56,341 nucleotides of DNA from Actinomycetes bacterium (GTDB taxonomy: Bacteria > Actinomycetota > Actinomycetes > Mycobacteriales > Mycobacteriaceae): contig JAEXZY010000047.1 in assembly GCA_023404955.1 (NCBI GenBank), positions 1 to 56,341 on the forward strand. The letters are read 5' to 3'. Under the pieces are notes generated by a model. It was given only the letters and a program-made list of their open reading frames with translations. It did not search any database and was not told where the DNA came from. Below, in pieces: positions 15,533-24,060 of the stretch; the stretch's first letter is position 1; every line of letters begins with the position of its first letter. The position numbers and the translations under genes were made by a program.

Positions 15533-17308
15533 ATGGACGACATGAAGCCTGACTACGACGTCGTGATCATCGGTTCGGGGTTCGGCGGCAGCGTGAGCGC
15601 CCTGCGGCTCACCGAGAAGGGGTACCGGGTCCTGGTACTCGAGGCGGGCAAACGCTACGAGGATCCCGATTTCGCCAAGACGTCGTGGAACCTGCGCCGC
15701 TTCCTGTGGGCACCGCGGTTCGGCATGTTCGGCATCCAGCGCATCCACCTGCTCAACAACGTGATGATCCTGGCCGGCGCCGGCGTGGGCGGCGGCTCGC
15801 TGAACTACGCCAACACGCTGTACGTGCCGCGGGAGCCGTTCTTCAACGATCCGCAGTGGCGCGACATCACCGACTGGCGCTCCGAGTTGCTGCCGCACTA
15901 CGACCAGGCCCAGCGGATGCTCGGCGTCGTCACCAACCCGACCGTCACCGACGCCGACCGCATCATGCAGGAAGTCGCCGAGGACATGGGCTGCCGCGAC
16001 ACCTGGGTGCCGACGCCGGTCGGGGTCTTCTTCGGCCCGGACGGGGAGAAGCGGCCCGGCCAGCTCCTGCCCGATCCCTACTTCGGCGGTGCCGGCCCGG
16101 CGCGCACCGGCTGCATCGAGTGCGGATCGTGCATGACGGGCTGCCGTTACGGCGCCAAGAACACGCTGATCAAGAACTACCTCGGGCTGGCCGAGAAAGC
16201 CGGCGCACACATCGAGCCGATGACGACGGTCACCGACTTCAGCGAGCGCCCCGACGGCACGTGGCAGATCCGCACCGTGCGTACCGGCAGCTGGGTGCGC
16301 CGCACCCGCCGGACGTTCACGGCGAACCACGTGATCGTCGCGGCCGGCACCTACGGCACCCAGCGGCTGCTGTTCAAGATGCGCGACACCGGGCGGCTGC
16401 CGAAGCTCTCGGACCGACTCGGCATGCTCACCCGCACCAACTCCGAGTCGATCGTCGGGGCCGGCCGGTTGCGGGTCTCCGACGATCTGAACCTCACCCA
16501 CGGGGTGGCGATCACGTCCTCGATCCACCCGACGTCCGACACCCACGTCGAACCGTGCCGCTACGGCAAGGGCTCCAACGCGATGGGTCTGTTGCAGACG
16601 CTGATGACCGACGGGGCCGGACCCGAGGGCACCGACGTGCCGCGGTGGAAGCAGTTGGTGCGCACCGCGCGTGAGGATCCGAAGGGCACGCTGCGGTTGC
16701 TCAACCCCCGCCGCTGGAGCGAGCGCACGATGATCGCTCTGGTCATGCAGAACCTGGACAACTCGATCACGACGTTCACCAAGCGCACTAAATTCGGCTT
16801 CCACCGCTACCTCAGCAAGCAGGGCCACGGCGAACCCAATCCATCGTGGATTCCGGTGGGTAACGAGGTTACCCGTCGCATCGCGAAGAAGATCGACGGC
16901 GTGGCGGGCGGAACCTGGGGCGAACTGTTCAACATCCCGCTCACCGCACACTTCCTCGGCGGCGCGGTCATCGGTGACAGCCCCGAGCACGGCGTCATCG
17001 ATCCGTACCACCGCGTGTGGAACTACCCCACGCTGTCCGTGGTCGACGGTGCCGCGATTTCCGCCAATCTCGGTGTCAATCCGTCACTTTCGATCACCGC
17101 GCAAGCAGAACGCGCCGCGTCGCTGTGGCCGAACAAGGGGGAGCAGGATCTGCGCCCCGCCCAGGGCGAGCCCTACCGGCGGATCGATCCCATCGAGCCC
17201 GCGCGTCCCGTGGTGCCCGCGGGTGCGCCCGCGGCTCTGGACTGGGGGGTGAGCGCCGAGACGGTCAACCGGCGCGATCCCACCACCGCCGACGCGCAGG
17301 GCGCCTGA
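15533..17308 (+). CDS. choD: GMC-family FAD oxidoreductase, ChoD (putative cholesterol oxidase)
   Basis: A 591-residue flavoprotein. The FAD-binding fold is at the N-terminus (V-V-I-I-G-S-G-F-G-G-S, about 10-20), with the second GMC signature A-G-A-G-V-G-G-G-S-L-N-Y-A, a Cys-rich loop G-C-I-E-C-G-S-C-M-T-G-C-R (about 195-207), and a C-terminal catalytic region with H-F-L-G-G-A-V. The sequence tracks M. tuberculosis Rv3409c closely along its whole length. ChoD was named a cholesterol oxidase (3-beta-hydroxysteroid to 3-ketosteroid), but its role in steroid breakdown in mycobacteria is disputed. An ATG three codons later (15542) equals the M. tuberculosis start and is equally likely. It is embedded among guanine nucleotide genes. 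Confidence 0.93.
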   Translation: MDDMKPDYDVVIIGSGFGGSVSALRLTEKGYRVLVLEAGKRYEDPDFAKTSWNLRRFLWAPRFGMFGIQRIHLLNNVMILAGAGVGGGSLNYANTLYVPREPFFNDPQWRDITDWRSELLPHYDQAQRMLGVVTNPTVTDADRIMQEVAEDMGCRDTWVPTPVGVFFGPDGEKRPGQLLPDPYFGGAGPARTGCIECGSCMTGCRYGAKNTLIKNYLGLAEKAGAHIEPMTTVTDFSERPDGTWQIRTVRTGSWVRRTRRTFTANHVIVAAGTYGTQRLLFKMRDTGRLPKLSDRLGMLTRTNSESIVGAGRLRVSDDLNLTHGVAITSSIHPTSDTHVEPCRYGKGSNAMGLLQTLMTDGAGPEGTDVPRWKQLVRTAREDPKGTLRLLNPRRWSERTMIALVMQNLDNSITTFTKRTKFGFHRYLSKQGHGEPNPSWIPVGNEVTRRIAKKIDGVAGGTWGELFNIPLTAHFLGGAVIGDSPEHGVIDPYHRVWNYPTLSVVDGAAISANLGVNPSLSITAQAERAASLWPNKGEQDLRPAQGEPYRRIDPIEPARPVVPAGAPAALDWGVSAETVNRRDPTTADAQGA

Positions 17309-17324
17309 CGCTGGCGACGGCCAC

Positions 17325-17339
17325 TAGACTGTTCGGGTG
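17325..17339 (+). promoter_or_regulatory. Leaderless promoter of guaA
   Basis: TAGACT (17325-17330), six bases, then the GTG start at 17337. This is the usual spacing from a mycobacterial -10 to transcription start, so the mRNA should begin at or beside the start codon. There is no purine-rich ribosome site before the GTG. Confidence 0.75.
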
Positions 17340-18896
17340 GATTCTGCTGCTCCCCGCCCGGTGCTGGTGGTCGATTTCGGTGCCCAGTACGCCCAGCTGA
17401 TCGCGCGGCGGGTGCGGGAGGCGCGGGTGTTCTCCGAAGTCATCCCGCACACCACGACCGTCGACGAGATCAAGGCGCGCAACCCGCGCGCGGTCGTGCT
17501 GTCCGGCGGCCCGGCCAGTGTGTACTCCGAGGGTGCGCCGCAGCTCGATCCGGCGCTGTTCGACCTCGAGGTCCCGGTGTTCGGCATCTGCTACGGCTTC
17601 CAGGCGATGGCCCAGGCGCTCGGCGGCACCGTCGCGCACACCGGCACCAGCGAATTCGGCCGCACCGAGCTCAATGTCGTAGGCGGAGAACTGCATTCAG
17701 ATCTGCCGGCCAGGCAGCCGGTGTGGATGAGCCACGGCGACGCGGTCACCGAGGCCCCGGCCGGGTTCGACGTCGTGGCCACCAGTTCGGGTGCGCCGGT
17801 GGCGGCGTTCGAGAATCGGGCGCGTGGGTTGGCCGGGGTGCAGTACCACCCCGAGGTCATGCACAGCCCGCATGGGCAGCAGGTTCTCAGCCGCTTCCTG
17901 CACGAGTTCGCCGGCATCGATGCGGCCTGGACGCCGGCCAACATCGCAGAGGCCCTCATCGAGCAGGTACGCACCCAGATCGGTGACGGACGGGCCATCT
18001 GCGGGCTGTCGGGCGGCGTGGATTCCGCGGTCGCCGCCGCCCTCGTCCAGCGCGCCATCGGCGACCGACTCACCTGCGTTTTCGTCGACCACGGCCTGCT
18101 CCGGGCCGGGGAGCGCGCCCAGGTGCAGCGCGACTTCGTCGCCGCCACCGGCGCGAACCTCGTCACCGTCGACGTCGCGGACCGTTTCCTCGAGGCGCTG
18201 TCCGGGGTGACCAATCCCGAAGGCAAGCGCAAGATCATCGGCCGCGAATTCATCCGGGCGTTCGAGGGTGCGGTGCGAGATGCCTTGGGGGCCGCGGAGG
18301 GGGACGTCGAGTTCCTGGTGCAGGGCACGCTCTATCCCGACGTCGTGGAATCCGGCGGCGGCACCGGCACGGCCAACATCAAGAGCCACCACAATGTCGG
18401 TGGGCTGCCGGGAGACCTGAAGTTCAAGCTCGTCGAGCCGCTTCGACTGCTGTTCAAAGACGAGGTCCGTGCGGTCGGCCGCGAGCTGGGTTTGCCCGAG
18501 GAAATCGTTGCGCGCCAACCTTTTCCGGGTCCCGGGCTGGGAATCCGGATCGTCGGCGAGGTCACCGCGGATCGCCTGGACACCCTGCGCCGCGCTGATG
18601 CGATCGCCCGCGAGGAGCTCACCTCGGCGGGCCTGGACCACCAGATCTGGCAGTGCCCCGTGGTGCTGCTCGCCGACGTGCGATCGGTCGGGGTACAGGG
18701 TGATGGCCGCACCTACGGGCATCCGATCGTGCTGCGGCCCGTGTCGAGTGAGGACGCGATGACCGCGGATTGGACCCGGGTGCCCTACGAGGTGCTGGAA
18801 CGGATCTCGACGCGGATCACCAATGAGGTCCGCGAAGTGAATCGTGTTGTGATGGACATCACAAGCAAGCCACCAGGCACGATCGAATGGGAGTGA
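17337..18896 (+). CDS. guaA: GMP synthase (glutamine-hydrolysing)
   Basis: Converts XMP, ATP and glutamine to GMP. The 519 residues comprise a class I glutamine amidotransferase (about 8-200; nucleophile Cys85 in F-G-I-C-Y-G-F, His/Glu in V-Q-Y-H-P-E-V), an ATP-pyrophosphatase domain with the P-loop G-L-S-G-G-V-D-S (about 225-232), and a C-terminal dimerisation domain ending P-P-G-T-I-E-W-E. All key residues are present. It completes, with guaB2, the IMP-to-GMP pathway. It lies 28 bases after choD but has its own leaderless promoter, so it can be expressed separately. Confidence 0.97.
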   Translation: MDSAAPRPVLVVDFGAQYAQLIARRVREARVFSEVIPHTTTVDEIKARNPRAVVLSGGPASVYSEGAPQLDPALFDLEVPVFGICYGFQAMAQALGGTVAHTGTSEFGRTELNVVGGELHSDLPARQPVWMSHGDAVTEAPAGFDVVATSSGAPVAAFENRARGLAGVQYHPEVMHSPHGQQVLSRFLHEFAGIDAAWTPANIAEALIEQVRTQIGDGRAICGLSGGVDSAVAAALVQRAIGDRLTCVFVDHGLLRAGERAQVQRDFVAATGANLVTVDVADRFLEALSGVTNPEGKRKIIGREFIRAFEGAVRDALGAAEGDVEFLVQGTLYPDVVESGGGTGTANIKSHHNVGGLPGDLKFKLVEPLRLLFKDEVRAVGRELGLPEEIVARQPFPGPGLGIRIVGEVTADRLDTLRRADAIAREELTSAGLDHQIWQCPVVLLADVRSVGVQGDGRTYGHPIVLRPVSSEDAMTADWTRVPYEVLERISTRITNEVREVNRVVMDITSKPPGTIEWE

Positions 18897-18932
18897 CGTC
18901 AAATTTGACGCGAATGAGGTAAGAATTCCGTC

Positions 18933-19913
18933 ATGATCAAGCAGACGCGCGGGGGCGCGATCGTTGCTGTATTTCTCGTTTCGCTCATGTCCGTGGTCGG
19001 GATGTCCATCCCGGCGCATGCGCAACCCGAGGGCGCACACATCACCGGCATCGAAAAGATCAACGATCGCTGGGACAAGGTCTCGGTGTTCTCGCCGTCG
19101 ATGAACAAGGTCGTCGTCAACGACGTGTTCAAGTCCGCGAAGACCGGCGCGCCGACCTTCTACCTGCTGCCCGGCATCGACGGCGGCGACGATCTCGACG
19201 GGCCGCGCGCGCCCGGCACCAAGAGCTGGTTCGGGATGACCGACATCCAGGGCTTTTTCGCCGACAAGAACGTCAACGTGGTGTCCCCGCTGGGCGGGCC
19301 GTTCAGTTGGTACACCGACTGGGTCGCCGACCCGAGCAAGCAGTACCAGACCTACATGACCAAAGAGCTGCCGCCGCTGATCAACGCGCAGTACAAGGCC
19401 AACGGCAAGAACGCTGTCGGTGGATTGTCCAGCACCGGAGGCACTGCGGTCGACTACGCCGTCCAGGTGCCGGGCCTGTACAAGGCGGTCGGTTCCTACA
19501 GTGGCTTCCTCACCCCGGCGGACAACGCCGGACAGGTCGCGCTGACCCTGAGCAGCGGCGGAGCCAACGCCGACGCCATGTGGGGCCCGCAGGGTGGGCC
19601 GCTGTGGGTGGCCCATGATCCGTCGAAGAACGTCGCCAAGCTGGCCGGCACCGCGGTCTACGTCGGCGCGTCGGGCTCGGGCAACATCGGTTCGGTCGAT
19701 CGGCTCCCGGAAGGCTTCGGCCCCAACATCACCGGGGGTTTCATCGAGCGGATCGTCGCCGACAGCACCCGGGTGTTCGCCGATGCCGCCAACGCCGCCG
19801 GCATTCCGGTCACCTATGTCGTGCGGCCGGACGGCTCCCACACCTGGGGTCTGTTCGAGTCGGAGATGCAGGAGTCGTGGAACACGACGATCGGGCCGGC
19901 GCTGGGCGCCTGA
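18933..19913 (+). CDS. Secreted alpha/beta-hydrolase of the antigen 85 (mycolyltransferase) superfamily
   Basis: A 326-residue exported protein with a signal peptide (about 1-32: basic start, hydrophobic core, cut near A-H-A-Q). The mature part follows the antigen 85 plan: the nucleophile strand V-G-G-L-S-S-T-G-G with the Ser, and a C-terminal S-H-T-W-G-L-F with the catalytic His. Antigen 85 proteins transfer mycolates onto arabinogalactan and trehalose. Here the elbow is G-L-S-S-T-G rather than the usual G-L-S-M-[AS]-G, so it may be a divergent mycolyltransferase or an esterase. Like MPT51 it is small, but it keeps the triad residues. GAGGTAAG precedes the ATG. It ends exactly where the convergent MerR gene ends. 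Absent from this place in the M. tuberculosis order. Confidence 0.82.
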   Translation: MIKQTRGGAIVAVFLVSLMSVVGMSIPAHAQPEGAHITGIEKINDRWDKVSVFSPSMNKVVVNDVFKSAKTGAPTFYLLPGIDGGDDLDGPRAPGTKSWFGMTDIQGFFADKNVNVVSPLGGPFSWYTDWVADPSKQYQTYMTKELPPLINAQYKANGKNAVGGLSSTGGTAVDYAVQVPGLYKAVGSYSGFLTPADNAGQVALTLSSGGANADAMWGPQGGPLWVAHDPSKNVAKLAGTAVYVGASGSGNIGSVDRLPEGFGPNITGGFIERIVADSTRVFADAANAAGIPVTYVVRPDGSHTWGLFESEMQESWNTTIGPALGA

Positions 19914-20783
19914 TCAGTCGCCGTCGCTCTTCTCGATCAGATCGCCGAGCATCTTCGCGACGGTCGTCTCGACGGCCGACTCGATCGAAAACGCCAGTGT
20001 CGCACTGACTGCGCTCACCGCCTGGGTGCGGAACCGCACCAGGGTGGTGATGAGCTCGGCGACCGTGACGTCATCCGGCATGGCGGCACCGGGGTTGATC
20101 TTGTCGATGACCTCGTCGAGACCGGCCTGCACCAGGATCGCGCTGATCTGATCGAGCAGCGGACTGACCTGCTCGTGGATGTCGATGAGCTTGTCGTACG
20201 CCACGCCGAATCGGTGGATCTCGGCGAAAACCTCGACCAGGGTCGGCCGCACCACCGTGGCGTGGTCGCCGTCGAGGCGGATGATGTCGAGGGCGACCAT
20301 GCGGTCGAACGCGGCGTCGTCGCCGACGGTGTCTCGGGCCTCGGTGAGTGGCATCCGTTGCGGTTTCTCGGTGGCCCAGCTGCCCGCGATCGCGGACTCC
20401 AGACCCAGCATGTCTCCGATGTCCTTGCCCTGCTCCCACGCCGAGAGCATCTCGTTGACGTGGGCGATGTTGTAGCCGCGGTTGAGCAGAGACGTGATGA
20501 GTCGTAGCCGGGTCAGATGGGTGTCGTTGAACAGCGCGATCCGGCCGACCCTCAACGGCGGGTGTAGCAGACCGCGGTCCCGGTAGACGCGGACGTTGCG
20601 GGTGGTCGTGCCACCCAGGCGCGCCAGTTCGTCGATGCGGTACTCGCCGGACTCCGTGACACCGTGCGGATGCACCGCGGCATCGAACAACTGGGAGACC
20701 GCGGCCTCGACGACATCCCGCGAACCCCGGCGGATGCGTCGCAGGATCGTCGGGATCGGTCCGCTGGACTTCGGCTGTGACAT
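19914..20783 (-). CDS. MerR family transcriptional regulator
   Basis: A 289-residue regulator. A winged-helix MerR DNA-binding domain lies at about 45-115 (Y-R-I-D-E-L-A-R-L, then V-R-V-Y-R-D-R-G-L-L and L-I-T-S-L-L-N-R-G-Y). A long helical C-terminal region follows with no metal-binding Cys, so it probably senses an organic ligand or another protein. It is the last gene of the hydrolase-SDR-diiron-monooxygenase operon, four bases after the monooxygenase stop, and likely controls it. The ATG at 20783 is chosen because upstream in-frame residues lie within the monooxygenase gene. Its stop abuts the stop of the opposing antigen-85-like gene with no spacer. Confidence 0.87.
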   Translation of the reverse strand: MSQPKSSGPIPTILRRIRRGSRDVVEAAVSQLFDAAVHPHGVTESGEYRIDELARLGGTTTRNVRVYRDRGLLHPPLRVGRIALFNDTHLTRLRLITSLLNRGYNIAHVNEMLSAWEQGKDIGDMLGLESAIAGSWATEKPQRMPLTEARDTVGDDAAFDRMVALDIIRLDGDHATVVRPTLVEVFAEIHRFGVAYDKLIDIHEQVSPLLDQISAILVQAGLDEVIDKINPGAAMPDDVTVAELITTLVRFRTQAVSAVSATLAFSIESAVETTVAKMLGDLIEKSDGD

Positions 20784-20787
20784 CTGG

Positions 20788-22287
20788 TCAGGCAGTGGAC
20801 GGCACGGCGCGCACGCTGGCGCCGTGTGCCACCGCGGCATAGTCGTCGAACCGGAATTGGCGCATCTGTCGAAGATACTGCGTCGCCAGTCCCGGGTACA
20901 TCGACGCGTTGAAGCCGTCGGCAGTCAGATACCAACTGCGGCACCCCGACATCCACGTCGTGGCGGCCAGCCGCTTCTGGATGGCGGCGTTGTACCGGCG
21001 CTGCACGTCGGCGCGGACGTCCAGGTATCGCAGGTTCTGCGCCAGGATCGTGGTGATTCCGGCGACCGCGTAATCGATCTGCCCTTCGATATAGACCAGC
21101 AGCGAATTGTGGCCGGGCCCGGAGTTCGGACCGGTCATCAGGAACAGGTTGGGATAGCCGTGCACGCTGGCGCTCTTGTGCGCCTCGGCGTGCGCCGCCC
21201 AATCCTGCTGCAGTGAGCGGCCACCCAGGCCGGTGACGGGAAACGGCGGACCGGACAGGTGGACGTCGTAACCGGTGGCGAAGACGATCGCGTCGAGATG
21301 GTGCTCGATGCCGTCGCTGGTGCGGATTCCGGCGGGACTCAACGTGGCGATCGGCCAGTCGATGAGTTTGCAGTTCTGCTTCTGCAGGGCGGTGTAGTAG
21401 TCGTTGGAGATCAGCATGCGCTTGCACCCGGGTGTGAAGTCCGGGGTGAGCTGGCGGCGCAGCCACTTGTCTTTGATGCGCAGGCGTAGATGAGCGCGAC
21501 CCAACGCCGACACCACGCCCGTCAGCGGGGTGTTCCACACCAGGGCGGCCGCGCATGCCTCATGCCCCCAGAACAAGGCTTGACGGGTGAATTCCTGGGC
21601 TGCAGGAACTTTGGCGAAGAGCTGCTGGACGGCGTCGGGGATGCCGATATCGGGGCGGGGCAGCACCCAGCCGGGGGTGCGCTGGAACACTTTTACGAAG
21701 GCGGCGTCCTTGACCAGTTCGGGAACGAGCTGCACGGCGCTGGCACCCGTGCCGATCACACCGATGCGCTTGCCGGTGACGTCGAACCCGTGGTCCCAGG
21801 AGGCGCTGTGGATCTTGATTCCCGTGTAGGTGTCGATCCCACGGATGTCGGGCAAGCTGTGGTCAGCGAGCGGACCCGATGCCAGCACGACGGTGCGCGC
21901 CCGAATCTTTCGACGCCCGTTGGTCGTTGCAATCCACACGCCGGAGTCGTCGGCGAAGCTGAGGCCGGTCACCTCCGTGCCGAATCGGATCAGCCGACGC
22001 AGACCGTGCTGGTGCGTCAGGTCCTCGATGTGGGCACGGATCTCACTGCCGGACGGGTACATGCGCGACCAGGCCGGGTTGCGGGCGAACGAGAACGAAT
22101 ACAGCATCGTCGGGATGTCGCAGGCCACCCCGGGGTAGGTGTTGTCCCGCCAGGTTCCTCCGACGTCGTCGGCACGTTCGACGATCGCGATGTCCTCGAC
22201 TCCTGCCTGGCGGAGCTTGATGGCAGCTCCCAGCCCGGTGAAGCCGGCACCGACGATCAGAGTGTCGTGGACGTGAGTCTGGGCCAT
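20788..22287 (-). CDS. Flavin-dependent Baeyer-Villiger-type monooxygenase
   Basis: A 499-residue class B flavoprotein monooxygenase. The FAD motif G-A-G-F-T-G-L-G is at about 13-20, and the NADPH motif G-T-G-A-S-A lies near 180-185. Between them is a Baeyer-Villiger fingerprint: Y-T-G-I-K-I-H-S-A-S-W-D, the F/Y-x-G-x3-H-x3-W-[P/D] pattern. F-A-T-G-Y-D is the late conserved motif. Such enzymes insert oxygen beside a ketone to give an ester or lactone using NADPH and O2. It sits three bases after the diiron gene and just before the MerR gene. M. tuberculosis relatives include MymA (Rv3083) and Rv0892. The substrate is unknown. Confidence 0.9.
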   Translation of the reverse strand: MAQTHVHDTLIVGAGFTGLGAAIKLRQAGVEDIAIVERADDVGGTWRDNTYPGVACDIPTMLYSFSFARNPAWSRMYPSGSEIRAHIEDLTHQHGLRRLIRFGTEVTGLSFADDSGVWIATTNGRRKIRARTVVLASGPLADHSLPDIRGIDTYTGIKIHSASWDHGFDVTGKRIGVIGTGASAVQLVPELVKDAAFVKVFQRTPGWVLPRPDIGIPDAVQQLFAKVPAAQEFTRQALFWGHEACAAALVWNTPLTGVVSALGRAHLRLRIKDKWLRRQLTPDFTPGCKRMLISNDYYTALQKQNCKLIDWPIATLSPAGIRTSDGIEHHLDAIVFATGYDVHLSGPPFPVTGLGGRSLQQDWAAHAEAHKSASVHGYPNLFLMTGPNSGPGHNSLLVYIEGQIDYAVAGITTILAQNLRYLDVRADVQRRYNAAIQKRLAATTWMSGCRSWYLTADGFNASMYPGLATQYLRQMRQFRFDDYAAVAHGASVRAVPSTA

Positions 22288-22290
22288 GGG

Positions 22291-23220
22291 TCAGGCCGCC
22301 GGCTCGTGGGTGAGCTCTTTGAACCAGGAGGGGATGGGTCGCAGCAGCATCTTCGGGTAGTAGTCGGACGCCCACACCATGGGATTGGCGAGCCAGTGGT
22401 AGGGATTGCGGGGGTTGACGACAGCGCGGCCGTGGTACTTGAGCAACTGGTACGTCGGTACCCGCCAGGTCTTTTCGCCGCGTTCACCCAACGTCTGGAA
22501 ACGCTTCATGGCGTTGTAGAGCTTCTCGGGCTGCAGGCCCATGTCGATGATGTTGTTGCGCATCCGGTTGAGCAGCGGGACGTACATGATCATGCCCATG
22601 ATGAGTGCGGGGGAGGCGATATTACCGACGAACTGTACGAGCAGACGGCGCAGATCGCTGTGGCCGATCATGTCGAGCACCGCGAAATCGACCGCGATGT
22701 GCCGGGATTCGTCGTTGTTGATCTTCTCGAACACCTGGTGGCAGACCGGGTCGTGCACCTCCTCCAGCAGGAATTTCAGCAGCGCCCCGTCGAGAGCCAC
22801 CTCGAGCATCGGGATCACGGTGCCCAGGATCGACAGCGACATGTCGTCGGAGTAGGCGTCGAGCCAGTCGATGGCCAGCCGGATGTTGACGTTCGGTTCC
22901 GGCATCTCCCCATCGTCGAGCATGCCCCACCTCTTCATCAGCGCCAGTTCGGCGTTGGCGTGCCGCTGCTCCTCGGCGTGGAAGTACCGGTAGATCTCGG
23001 CGATCGTCGGCGTGGGAGCCTTCTTGGCCAGCGCGGCGAATCCGCGGGCGCCGACGTTCTCGATCCAGCACAGGTCGGCCATGAAGGCCTTGAGCTTGGG
23101 CCGCATCTCGTCGGTGATCGTCTCAGCGCCCGGTGCATCCCAGTCGATGTCGGCCAGCGCCCACTGCCGGTCCTTGATCTTGGCGAGCATCGCGTCCATG
23201 TCCATCGTCGCATTAGCCAT
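22291..23220 (-). CDS. Ferritin-like diiron protein
   Basis: A 309-residue all-helical protein with two carboxylate-His iron-binding signatures, H-A-E-E-Q-R-H-A-N-A-E (about 92-102) and N-N-D-E-S-R-H-I-A-V-D-F, which suggests a four-helix bundle with two irons. It has no signal peptide. In this operon it could be an oxygenase or hydroxylase that makes the alcohol used by the neighbouring SDR; it could also be a different oxidase or a hydrolase, so the reaction is not assigned. Its AGGAGG ribosome site overlaps the stop of the SDR gene, showing tight coupling. I recognise no characterised member. Confidence 0.78.
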   Translation of the reverse strand: MANATMDMDAMLAKIKDRQWALADIDWDAPGAETITDEMRPKLKAFMADLCWIENVGARGFAALAKKAPTPTIAEIYRYFHAEEQRHANAELALMKRWGMLDDGEMPEPNVNIRLAIDWLDAYSDDMSLSILGTVIPMLEVALDGALLKFLLEEVHDPVCHQVFEKINNDESRHIAVDFAVLDMIGHSDLRRLLVQFVGNIASPALIMGMIMYVPLLNRMRNNIIDMGLQPEKLYNAMKRFQTLGERGEKTWRVPTYQLLKYHGRAVVNPRNPYHWLANPMVWASDYYPKMLLRPIPSWFKELTHEPAA

Positions 23221-23232
23221 CGGTGTTGCCTC

Positions 23233-24060
23233 CTAGGTGGTGACGCGGGTGATCAGACCGGCGGCGCGGGTGTACACCGTCGGGGTGAAACGTTTGATGC
23301 CCCAGCCGATCCTGGCCTCGGGCTGCGGCATGCAGTACAGGCCGCCGCGGTCGAGAGTGTCCAGGCAGGTGCGTGCGACACGGTCGGGGGAGAAGCCGAT
23401 CCACCGCATGAGGTTGTCGGCGAGATGGGTTGAGCGGTCGGAAATGCGGCCCGCGGTCACGATATTGGTCTTGACGAACGTGGGGCACAGTGCCGTCACG
23501 GTGACGCCGGTGCCGGCGAGTTCAGCCGACAACGTCTCCGACAGTGACAGCGTGCCCGCCTTGCTCACGTTGTAGGCCGCCATCCCGGGTGCGGCGCCGA
23601 ATGCGGCTGCGGAGGCGACGTTGACGATGCCTGCGGGGCGGCCGGCCTCGCGCATAATCGGGGCGAACACGTGGCAGCCGTGAATCGGCCCCCACAGGTT
23701 GACCCCGAGCACCCACCTCCAGTCATCGAGCTCGATCTCCCCGATCGGAGCGCCACCGGCGCCGACGCCGGCGTTGTTGATGACGACAGTGGGCGCAGCG
23801 CCGAAGAACGAATGCGCAGCGTCGGCGAGCCGGTACACATCGTCGACATCGGTGACGTCGCAGCGGACCGCCGAGGCCTCGGTTCCGGTGCTGCACAACG
23901 TGTCGGCTGTGGCGGTGGCGGCGTCGAGATCGATGTCACTGCACAGCACCCGGCCGCCGCGGCGAGCCAGTTCGGTGGCGAATGCAGCGCCGATACCACT
24001 GCCCGCGCCGGTGATCACCGCATCGGCGCGGTGACTGCGTTTGATGCCGAAGATGCCCAT
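23233..24060 (-). CDS. Short-chain dehydrogenase/reductase
   Basis: A 275-residue classical SDR. The cofactor motif G-A-G-S-G-I-G lies at about 18-24, followed by D in C-D-V-T-D, the N-N-A-G motif (about 95-98), and the catalytic Ser (N-V-A-S-A) with Y-N-V-S-K. It should oxidise or reduce an alcohol/ketone pair with NAD(P). Its ATG overlaps the stop of the upstream hydrolase gene by one base (TGATG). The open frame extends 99 codons upstream, but that part is inside the hydrolase gene. Together with the monooxygenase and hydrolase it forms a plausible alcohol-to-ketone-to-ester-to-acid route. Confidence 0.88.
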   Translation of the reverse strand: MGIFGIKRSHRADAVITGAGSGIGAAFATELARRGGRVLCSDIDLDAATATADTLCSTGTEASAVRCDVTDVDDVYRLADAAHSFFGAAPTVVINNAGVGAGGAPIGEIELDDWRWVLGVNLWGPIHGCHVFAPIMREAGRPAGIVNVASAAAFGAAPGMAAYNVSKAGTLSLSETLSAELAGTGVTVTALCPTFVKTNIVTAGRISDRSTHLADNLMRWIGFSPDRVARTCLDTLDRGGLYCMPQPEARIGWGIKRFTPTVYTRAAGLITRVTT

